Assembly: GCF_002754375.1 (NCBI RefSeq)
Contig: NZ_PEFF01000001.1
Coordinates: forward strand, 806,001-870,000
Reading direction: 5' to 3'
DNA from: Variovorax sp. 54
Lineage (GTDB): Bacteria; Pseudomonadota; Gammaproteobacteria; Burkholderiales; Burkholderiaceae_C
DNA length: 64,000 nucleotides
Both the position numbers and the translations under genes were made by a program. Below the pieces are notes generated by a model. It was not told the DNA's origin, did no database searches, and was given only the letters and a program-made list of their open reading frames with translations. This document shows, piece by piece, positions 26,185 through 32,473 of this stretch (position 1 is the first letter of the stretch; the number at the start of each line of letters is the position of its first letter).

Positions 26185-27990
26185 TCAGGCGCGGCGCGCC
26201 TGCACGGCCACCGGCAGCGAGCGGCCCTCGCCCTGCTCTTCGGCCAGGCGCGTGACGAACTCGTCGACGAACACGGCCATGTCGGCGCCGATGGCGTCCG
26301 AGCGCGAGGCCAGCCAGTTGTAGCCGAACAGCGCGGGAATCGCGACGCCCAGGCCGGCGGCGGTACACAGCAGCGCGGCGGCCATGCCGGGCGCCACCGA
26401 GTTGATGTCCACGGCGCCGGCCATGGCCGCCACCACGAACACCAGCATGATGCCGATCACGGTGCCGAACAGGCCCACGTACGGCGCGCCTTCGATGGTG
26501 GTCGAGAGCCAGTTCATGCGCTTGGACATGCGCTCGGTCTCACGCACCATCACGCCGTCCATCGCGGCGCGGATGGCACCGATGGTGGAGGCCGACACAG
26601 CGTTCAGGTCGTAGCCGCGGTCGTGGCGGCGGCGCATCTCTTCGATGGCCACTTCGTATAGGCGCCACAGCGACGAGTCGGCACGCACCTCTTGCGGCAC
26701 GGTGTTGTTCGTGGCCATGCGGTCCAGCGGCGCACCGGCGCCTTCGCGGAAGTGCTCGATGAAGGTGGCGTTGGCGCGCGAGGTGGCGCCGAAGCTGCGG
26801 CCCTTGCCGATCATGATGGCCCACGACAGCACCATCATCAGGCCCAGCAGGCCGACGACGACCCACGCGTCCAGCGGCATCGCGGCCAGGATGAAGCCGA
26901 AGTGGCTCTTGCCCGCCTGCTGCTCGTCGGCACCGAAAGCGGCCAGGCGCGACTCGGCGCCTTGCGACACGGCATCGGCCAGCAGCAGCGCGTCGGGGCG
27001 CGCGACCTTCGACAGGCGCACTTCGTCGATCGCGCCGGTGAACGGGGCGAAGGCATCAGCGGGTGCGGCGCCCGGCGCAGCAGGTGCGGCCGGTGCATCG
27101 GCGCCAATCGCGGCGGCGGTGTTCAGCGCGGGCAGCTTGGCCGCCAGCGACACGGCCGGACGGCCACCCACATACAGCGCCACGCTGTCGCCTTCGGCCT
27201 TCACCGCAAGGTGCGACCACTGGCCGGCCTGCATGGGCTGGCCGGGCGTGCTGCGCTGGCCGTTCACCTGCACGAAGGGCACGCCCTGGTCGATGCCGAC
27301 CACGAGCTCGCCGGCGCCGTCGCGGCGTGCATAGATCGCCTGGCGCGCGCCAAGCGAATCAGGCTTCACCCAGGCGGAGAAGGTCAGCGTGCCGCCGGCC
27401 GTCACGGCCAGCGACGGCGTGGCGGGCAGCATCAGCGCGCCGTTGCCGAGCTGCGCGCCCTTGCCGATGACGGTGCCTTCGACGGGCACCGCCGCGGTCT
27501 GGCCGTTGTTGCCGTAGGCGGTGGTGTCGCGCGGCGGTACCGCGCCTTCGGCGAAGTGGTAGACCAGCGTGTAGTCGGGGTCGAAGCTGCGCTGGCCGTT
27601 GCCCGAGGCCGGGGCCTTCGGGTTGCCGTAGTACATCCAGAGCTTTTGCGGCGTGCCGGCCGAGACGTTGGGCACGTCGACCCAGATCAGCGCCATGCCC
27701 AACAGCGGATCGAACTGCTCGATCTGGTGGTTGAGCACAGTCTTGTCGTCGCCCGCGACAAAGCGCAGGTCGGCGCCGGTCTCGCTCACGCCTTCGAACT
27801 TGAAGTTGCCCGTGTGCAGGCGCACCAGCACCGGCACGCGGCCGGCATCGCTGCCGATGGCGCCGGCCTGCGGGCCGCCGTCGATGGTGACGGGTTTGCG
27901 GTAGGCCCATTCGGCCTGCCACCAGGCATGGGCCAGGCCCGGCAGGAGCGTGCTCAACAGCGTGAGCGCGATGAAAAGAAGTCGTCGCAT
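26185..27990 (-). CDS. ExbB/MotA/TolQ-type proton channel with DUF2341 and LamG extension
   Basis: The 601-residue protein is far larger than ExbB (about 240). After a signal peptide (residues 1-22) comes a DUF2341 module (about 60-160, including LNHQIEQFDPLLGMALIWV and LWMYYGNPKAP), then a LamG/concanavalin-type jelly roll (about 170-335, with TLTFSAWVKPDSLGARQAIY and FTGAIDEVRLSKV). A membrane span near 375-395 leads into the ExbB domain (about 430-590) with GLFGTVIGIMLVFVVAAMAG. The extension should lie in the periplasm and could bind glycan or a partner. Fusions of this type tie a carbohydrate-binding-like head directly to the energy motor. It precedes ExbD and follows the TpsB gene by 82 bases. 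Confidence 0.9.
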   Translation of the reverse strand: MRRLLFIALTLLSTLLPGLAHAWWQAEWAYRKPVTIDGGPQAGAIGSDAGRVPVLVRLHTGNFKFEGVSETGADLRFVAGDDKTVLNHQIEQFDPLLGMALIWVDVPNVSAGTPQKLWMYYGNPKAPASGNGQRSFDPDYTLVYHFAEGAVPPRDTTAYGNNGQTAAVPVEGTVIGKGAQLGNGALMLPATPSLAVTAGGTLTFSAWVKPDSLGARQAIYARRDGAGELVVGIDQGVPFVQVNGQRSTPGQPMQAGQWSHLAVKAEGDSVALYVGGRPAVSLAAKLPALNTAAAIGADAPAAPAAPGAAPADAFAPFTGAIDEVRLSKVARPDALLLADAVSQGAESRLAAFGADEQQAGKSHFGFILAAMPLDAWVVVGLLGLMMVLSWAIMIGKGRSFGATSRANATFIEHFREGAGAPLDRMATNNTVPQEVRADSSLWRLYEVAIEEMRRRHDRGYDLNAVSASTIGAIRAAMDGVMVRETERMSKRMNWLSTTIEGAPYVGLFGTVIGIMLVFVVAAMAGAVDINSVAPGMAAALLCTAAGLGVAIPALFGYNWLASRSDAIGADMAVFVDEFVTRLAEEQGEGRSLPVAVQARRA

Positions 27991-28072
27991 GACAGGGGTT
28001 CTCCGGAAAGCTCGTGGAATGAGAAGAAAAATCGAAAAGAAAGAGGGATGGCTGTCGCCGTCGTTCGTGTGG

Positions 28073-29710
28073 TCAGTAGCTCGCGGTGATGCTGAAATTC
28101 ACCTGCGGGTCGTGCTTCTTGGTGCGCGGCCCGTCGACCAGCGGGTAGCCGATGTCGACGCGGCCCGAGAAATAGGTGCCGACCTTGAAGGTCGTTCCCA
28201 CGCCCACCGAATACAGCGAGAAGCGTTCGGCCTGCTCGGGCAGCGGGCTCTTCAGGCGCAGCCGCGCCGCGTCGGCGAAGGCGTACACGCGCCAGTTTTC
28301 GACGGTGCTGCCCAGGAAGGTGAGCGGCTTGCTGCGCAACTCGACCGAGCCGACCACGCCGTAGTCGCCGGTGGCTTCGGCCGAGAGATAGCCGCGCACC
28401 GAGTTCATGCCGCCCGCGGCGATCTGCTCGCTCGAGACGAGTGGCGAATCGGTCATCTGTGCGTTGACGCGGAAGGCCACCTGTGTACCGCCCTCGAAGC
28501 TGTGCGCGCCGTTGAGATCGGTCTTCAGCACCATGAAGCTGGGCGAGGCCTTGTAGCGCTTGTAGTCGAAGGCCGCCCAGTCGCTGCCGTACTTGAACGA
28601 GCTGCTCGTGCCCGCCACCAGCGACACGCCCACGCCGTACTGGCTCTTGTCGGTCTGCCGGAAGCCCGAGTACGACAGCGTGATCGGCGCGTACTTGAGC
28701 GGCACCGTGTCGCCGCTGCCCTTGAGCGTCAGCGCTTCCTTGTTGTTCTTGAAGTCGACGCCCACGCTGAAGGCATGCCACCAGTTGCCGGTGTTGGGCA
28801 CGGTGTAGGTGGCCTTCAGGCCGATCGAGTGGCCCTTGCCCAGCACGGTGGTGCCGCCGACGGTGGCCACGTTGCTGTCGGACACGAAGGCGTTGGCTTC
28901 GAGGCTCCAGTTCGTGCCCTTGAGCGGCGCGTTGTACGAGGCCGAGAACACCTGCGTCTGGTTCAGGTCCTGCGGCGCACCGAAGAAACTGATGGAGGCG
29001 CTGTGCCCCATCTGCCAGAGGTTGTCGTGGCCCAGCGAGGCACTGGCGCGCAGCTTGCGCGTGTCCGCGCTGTAGTCGTTGTTGAGGCCGACGCTGGCGC
29101 GCCACGGGCTCTGGTCTTCGACCTTCAGGTCGACGTCCATCGTGCCCGGCATCGTGCCCGGTCGCACCAGCGGCATCACCTGGCGCTTGGGGCCGCGGTT
29201 GAGCGCGGTGAGCTCGGCCTGCGCGGTGTTGAAGTTGGGCACGCCGCCCTCCTTCAGCGCCGGCACCTGATCGCGCACGTCGAGCGGCGAGTTGTACTCG
29301 GCGCCCACCACGCGCACGCGGCCCACGCGGGTCTCGTTGACCTGCAGGAACACCACGCCCTGCGTGACCTGCTGCTCGGGCAGGTCGACGTACACCGACT
29401 GGTAGCCCGCCGCCTGGTAGGCCGCGAGCAGCGCGTCGCGCGCGCCCTCCACGTCCTTCAGCGTGCGCTCGGGGCCGAGGAAGGGCGTGACCGCTTGTTC
29501 GATGGCGCGGGCGTCGAGCACGGTGTTGCCGCGCACGATGTATTCGGCGATGTCGACCTTGCGGGCCGGTTCGGTGGCTGCGGCCGGCGCGGGCGTAGAG
29601 ACAGCGGCAGGTGCTTGTGCGAAGGCGCCCGCCGGGGCACCGATCGCCATCACCGCCAGCCACACCGCTCTCCAGCAGGTCGGCGGCGCGTTGTTCTTCA
29701 TGTCATGCAT
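28073..29710 (-). CDS. TpsB/ShlB-type outer-membrane secretion transporter
   Basis: The 545-residue protein has a signal peptide ending GAFAQ, two POTRA-like repeats (about 50-200; EYIVRGNTVLDARAIEQAV, VGRVRVVGAEYNSPLDVRD) and a 16-strand-type barrel. The lid-loop motif VRGY is present in GGMNSVRGYLSAEA, and the chain ends in an aromatic residue (NFSITASY). TpsB proteins export one large TpsA exoprotein by two-partner secretion. No gene with a TPS (filamentous haemagglutinin N-terminal) domain is visible nearby, so it is an orphan here. It is first in the run leading to the ExbB/ExbD/TonB/porin genes. An alternative start three codons in (29701) is possible. Confidence 0.9.
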   Translation of the reverse strand: MHDMKNNAPPTCWRAVWLAVMAIGAPAGAFAQAPAAVSTPAPAAATEPARKVDIAEYIVRGNTVLDARAIEQAVTPFLGPERTLKDVEGARDALLAAYQAAGYQSVYVDLPEQQVTQGVVFLQVNETRVGRVRVVGAEYNSPLDVRDQVPALKEGGVPNFNTAQAELTALNRGPKRQVMPLVRPGTMPGTMDVDLKVEDQSPWRASVGLNNDYSADTRKLRASASLGHDNLWQMGHSASISFFGAPQDLNQTQVFSASYNAPLKGTNWSLEANAFVSDSNVATVGGTTVLGKGHSIGLKATYTVPNTGNWWHAFSVGVDFKNNKEALTLKGSGDTVPLKYAPITLSYSGFRQTDKSQYGVGVSLVAGTSSSFKYGSDWAAFDYKRYKASPSFMVLKTDLNGAHSFEGGTQVAFRVNAQMTDSPLVSSEQIAAGGMNSVRGYLSAEATGDYGVVGSVELRSKPLTFLGSTVENWRVYAFADAARLRLKSPLPEQAERFSLYSVGVGTTFKVGTYFSGRVDIGYPLVDGPRTKKHDPQVNFSITASY

Positions 29711-30202
29711 TTACAGCTCGGTTTTCAAGGATGAAGCTCGCGTGGCAGCGGCTCATGGTGGAGAGCCTTCATGTCGCTGCTGCGTACCGATACCTAGACG
29801 CACGGCGCGCGCGGCGACTGCCGTTTGTCACGAAAACTTCATCAAGAAATCGGCACGAGGTCCGGCGCGGCGGGTTTCGCGCGGATAAGAAGAAGGGCCT
29901 CGGCGTGGGAGGCCCTGGTGGTTTCTTGGTGGGTGCGGTGCTTCATCGGAGGCCGCTTGCCCCCATCCCGGCCTGCCCCCCGGGAGGGGAAGGAGCAAGA
30001 CCTCACGACCTTCACCCGGCGGTATTTGTGTTTCTCCCTCCCCTTCCGGGGGAGGGTCGGGGTGGGGGCACGACGGCCTCCACGACGACAAGGCTCAGCC
30101 CCTCGACCACCGTCTTCTTCCTGTCTTGCAGGCAGCCCAGACTGCAGGGTGGCTCACCGCATCCGCTCGGCGAGCCTTCATCATTTCTTCAAGGGAGCTG
30201 CG
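29711..30202. other. Intergenic region with inverted-repeat element, no gene seen
   Basis: These 492 bases separate the TpsB gene from a divergent small gene. An open frame crosses the region, but its composition and lack of any recognisable product argue against coding. It holds the large inverted repeat at 29959-30069 and must also contain the TpsB operon promoter, which I cannot place with confidence. Confidence 0.6.
29959..30069. repeat. Large imperfect inverted repeat (REP-like)
   Basis: The left arm (29959-29995) begins GCCCCCATCCCGGCC and the right arm (30034-30069) ends GGGTCGGGGTGGGGGC. The arms, about 36 bases each, pair at roughly four positions in five around a 38-base loop. Pyrimidine-rich CCCTCCCC/GGGGAGGG palindromes of this kind are scattered between genes in many Burkholderiales genomes, so this is probably one copy of a dispersed family. 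Confidence 0.6.
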
Positions 30203-30568
30203 ATGCGCGTCGGTGTGTGGCTATGGGGTGTGGCGCTCGGCGCGGCCTGCGTCGGCGCTGCGGCGCAGACGGCATCGACCGACAGCGGCGAAGACAGCTG
30301 CGTCGAAGTGGTGGTGAACGGCGAGCGCACGCCCGCCTACGACTGCCTGACCCGCAAGCTCACGCCCACCCTGCCGGCACGCGGGCCGGACGACGCCGCG
30401 CCCGCGTTCGCCTCGGAAGCGATCACGCAGCGGCCGGGCAACCAGCTGGGCCTGTTCAACCGCGCGGCGACCGGGCATCGCATGGGCAACACCTTCGGCA
30501 CCTCGGTGTATCCGCAGCGTCCGCCGCCGGTGGTGCCGACGTCGCCGCTGCTGTCGCCCCGTCGCTGA
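30203..30568 (+). CDS. Small secreted protein of unknown function
   Basis: The protein has 121 residues from the ATG at 30203, preceded by AAGGGAG at 30191-30197. A signal peptide ends near GAAAQT. The mature part has two cysteines (EDSCVEVVVNGERTPAYDCL) that could form one disulfide, then a proline-rich tail (PQRPPPVVPTSPLL). I do not recognise a domain. It is divergent from the TpsB gene and shares its upstream region, so a role in the same envelope system is possible. Confidence 0.72.
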   Translation: MRVGVWLWGVALGAACVGAAAQTASTDSGEDSCVEVVVNGERTPAYDCLTRKLTPTLPARGPDDAAPAFASEAITQRPGNQLGLFNRAATGHRMGNTFGTSVYPQRPPPVVPTSPLLSPRR

Positions 30569-30599
30569 GCGACGACATGCGGGCACCGGGTCCGGGCGT

Positions 30600-30680
30600 T
30601 CAGAGTTGCTGGGTCACCAGCACGACGACGCCGGCCAGCGAAATGGCGGCGCCTACGGCTTTCCTGAAATTCTTCAACAT
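30600..30680 (-). CDS. Possible 26-residue membrane peptide
   Basis: A short frame starts MLKNFRKAVGAAISLAGVVV and ends LVTQQL. It has a basic N-terminus followed by about 15 hydrophobic residues. A GGAG lies eight bases before the ATG. It resembles the small single-span peptides often missed in annotation. With no homology evidence it remains tentative. Confidence 0.35.
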   Translation of the reverse strand: MLKNFRKAVGAAISLAGVVVLVTQQL

Positions 30681-30794
30681 CTCATGTGCTCCATCGGTAA
30701 GACTCGATGGTGCCCCGCCGGCGGGTGCAGCGGGTTTGGCAATCCCGATGGCCGGGATAGACAAACTTCAACCGCAGGATGCTGCTGACCGCGA

Positions 30795-31052
30795 TCAGCT
30801 CGCCCGCACGCCCGCCCGGGCTTCGGCGAGCGACAGGCGCTCGCGGGCAAACTGGCTGGCGCGCAGGCGCACGCGCGCAACCGCAGCGTCCAGCGAAGGT
30901 TGTTGCATGAAGACGAGCACGCCGCGCTTGAGCCCGCGCAGGCTGAGCTCGGCAACACCGGCGTAGCGGCCACCGGTGGTCTGGCGAATGTCGATCTCGC
31001 TGGACCAACCGTCGGGAAGTTCGACGAAAAGATGTTGCTGTGTGGCGCTCAT
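30795..31052 (-). CDS. Small uncharacterised protein
   Basis: The 85-residue protein starts MSATQQHLFVELPDGWSSEI. It has a beta-rich first half with ELSLRGLKRGVLVFMQQPSL and a basic helical end (RASQFARERLSLAEARAGV). There is no signal or membrane segment. I do not recognise it. Its start is 36 bases from a perfect 20-bp palindrome (31088-31107) that may be its operator. Confidence 0.6.
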   Translation of the reverse strand: MSATQQHLFVELPDGWSSEIDIRQTTGGRYAGVAELSLRGLKRGVLVFMQQPSLDAAVARVRLRASQFARERLSLAEARAGVRAS

Positions 31053-31087
31053 GTCAGTGAGAAGCTTAGGGCTACTGCCGCCGGCGC

Positions 31088-31107
31088 CCTAGGACTTAGT
31101 TCCTAGG
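31088..31107. promoter_or_regulatory. Operator-like palindrome CCTAGGA-N6-TCCTAGG
   Basis: Perfect seven-base arms (31088-31094 and 31101-31107) surround CTTAGT, immediately beside an AT-rich stretch (31108-31135) that could hold a promoter for the minus-strand gene starting at 31052. The symmetry and spacing fit a dimeric repressor or response regulator. Confidence 0.5.
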
Positions 31108-31291
31108 TATTAGCATTTAATTTCTTTTAATAACAATTTCACGCGCACCGCGCAAAGGGACACCATGTGTGAACACCCGCATGACTTTCGGCACTCGCGC
31201 CGCAACCGTGCGCCATCTAGGATGGAGCGGCCGTGATCCGTCTCCCTCTTTCCGCGCATCCGCCTGACCGACCTGCCTCCCCCGCTGCCGC

Positions 31292-31612
31292 ATGAAGGAC
31301 GAGACACACACAGCCGAACACCTCTACACGGTCGAAGTCGAGGGGCGCAACGTCACGGTGCGGGACGTGATGGTGGCGGCTTTCACCTACCGCATCAAAC
31401 TCGAGGAACTGCTCGGGTCCCCCCGACAGGTCGCGCACTGCTACCGGCTCTGGCGCCGGCTCGAGCAGCTCGACGAACCGCCCATGACCCGTCTGGACAT
31501 CAAGTACGCGACCGCCTGGCGCGACGCACATGCGCAGGCCTGGCAGGTGGCACAGGTGTTTCTGACCGAGCCGCACGCCAAGACCTTCGTGCTCCGGCTC
31601 GCCATTCCCTGA
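31292..31612 (+). CDS. Small uncharacterised protein
   Basis: The 106-residue protein starts MKDETHTAEHLYTVEVEGRN. The composition is soluble, with helical stretches (VMVAAFTYRIKLEELLG, AQAWQVAQVFLTEPHA). I recognise no motif and see no strong ribosome site before the ATG. It converges with the phosphatase-like gene 17 bases away. Confidence 0.55.
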   Translation: MKDETHTAEHLYTVEVEGRNVTVRDVMVAAFTYRIKLEELLGSPRQVAHCYRLWRRLEQLDEPPMTRLDIKYATAWRDAHAQAWQVAQVFLTEPHAKTFVLRLAIP

Positions 31613-31628
31613 TCCCTGGCTGCGCGCG

Positions 31629-32126
31629 TCAGCGCATGTGCGCCATGTCGCGGATGTCGGACCTCAGCGCGCTGCGGTCGGCGCCCAGCAGCGGCAGGTT
31701 GATCAGCAGTTCGAGCCGTCGCCGCAGCGAATACAGCACCTGGATCGCGCCATGCACCGCGTCGTCCGGGCCGGCGCCGGCAGCGGCCACGTCCGGGTAA
31801 GGCCACAGCGCCGCATCGGGCTGTCCGGGCCAGCGCGGCTGCAGCGGTTCGAGCGAGGGGTCGAGCGTGATGACGAAGTCGACCCGGGGCGAGCCCGCGC
31901 GCGCGAACACATCCCAGCTGCGCGGCGGTGACATCGGCACCGCGATGCCGGCGCTGCCCAGCGCCTCGACGGCCGCAGGATGCACGTCCGCCGCAAGCCG
32001 CCCCGGCTGCCCGCACGAGCGCGCCGCGAAACGCTTCGAGTCGAGGTGGGCCAGGCAGGCCTCGGCCAGCACGCTGCGCAGCGAGTTGCGCCGCGAGACA
32101 AAGACGACTTCGATCCGTTGCTGCAT
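31629..32126 (-). CDS. LMW-phosphatase/ArsC-fold protein lacking the catalytic cysteine
   Basis: The 165-residue protein starts at MQQRIEVVFVSRRNSLRSVL. The start matches the low-molecular-weight tyrosine phosphatase and arsenate reductase fold, whose P-loop is C-x5-R-S. Here it reads SRRNSLRS, with serine in place of the nucleophilic cysteine. The later strand FVITLDPSLEP fits the family, and DP/PD acid positions may survive in WPYPDV. It is therefore unlikely to be an active phosphatase and may bind phospho-ligands or act as a regulator. It is close to the giant-protein locus but on its own transcript. Confidence 0.7.
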   Translation of the reverse strand: MQQRIEVVFVSRRNSLRSVLAEACLAHLDSKRFAARSCGQPGRLAADVHPAAVEALGSAGIAVPMSPPRSWDVFARAGSPRVDFVITLDPSLEPLQPRWPGQPDAALWPYPDVAAAGAGPDDAVHGAIQVLYSLRRRLELLINLPLLGADRSALRSDIRDMAHMR

Positions 32127-32227
32127 GGTCAAACGACTATAGCCACGCCGTGTGGCAGGTGTGTGCAGGGGTACGTCAACCCTTCTGCGCACACCTGTTT
32201 TGCCCTACCTTTTGCGCATGGCAAATA

Positions 32228-32246
32228 AGTGTAAACACTGGTAAAC
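32228..32246 (+). promoter_or_regulatory. Motif shared with the giant-gene upstream region, copy 1
   Basis: AGTGTAAACACTGGTAAAC lies 29 bases before the ATG at 32276. A related sequence (14 of 19 positions, with TGGTAAAC identical) lies 39 bases before the giant gene in its own direction. AGTGT and ACACT inside it form an inverted repeat. It may bind a common regulator. Confidence 0.3.
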
Positions 32247-32275
32247 CTTGGGGCGATGCACGGCGTTAGAACCCC

Positions 32276-32413
32276 ATGTGGACCACCGACCCCTCCCTCG
32301 TAGTGCTTGCCTTCCTGGTCGGTCTTGCCGCGGGCGTGACGCTCATGAGCATGCTGGCGGTCCTGCGTTCCGACCAGGAACACCGGCCGCCCTCCAAGCA
32401 CACCCGGTTGTAA
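32276..32413 (+). CDS. 45-residue single-span membrane protein
   Basis: The frame reads MWTTDPSLVVLAFLVGLAAG, then VTLMSMLAVLRSDQEHRPPS, and ends KHTRL. One hydrophobic span covers residues 8-30, followed by a charged cytoplasmic tail. No strong ribosome site is visible, but the coding pattern (GC-rich third positions) is consistent. It converges on the end of the secretion operon 60 bases away. The function is unknown. Confidence 0.55.
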   Translation: MWTTDPSLVVLAFLVGLAAGVTLMSMLAVLRSDQEHRPPSKHTRL

Positions 32414-32421
32414 GGCAGACC

Positions 32422-32465
32422 GCGGGCATCACCCGCCAGCATGTTGCCAGCCCGTGCAAGCGGGC
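32422..32465. terminator. Tandem hairpins between convergent transcripts
   Basis: GCGGG-CATCA-CCCGC (32422-32436) and GCCCG-TGCAAG-CGGGC (32450-32465) lie between the stops of the 45-residue gene and the M50/HlyD gene. There are no T-runs, but the position suits bidirectional termination. Confidence 0.4.
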
Positions 32466-32473
32466 GCGCTTGT

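Noticed and set aside
29825..30202. Upstream coding extension of the small secreted protein
   Set aside because: It crosses the large inverted repeat. The ATG at 30203 has its own AAGGGAG and begins a signal peptide.
31165..31236. 23-codon frame starting MCEHPHDFRHSRRNRAPSRM
   Set aside because: A GGG before the ATG is suggestive, but the peptide has no hydrophobic or conserved look and lies between unrelated genes.
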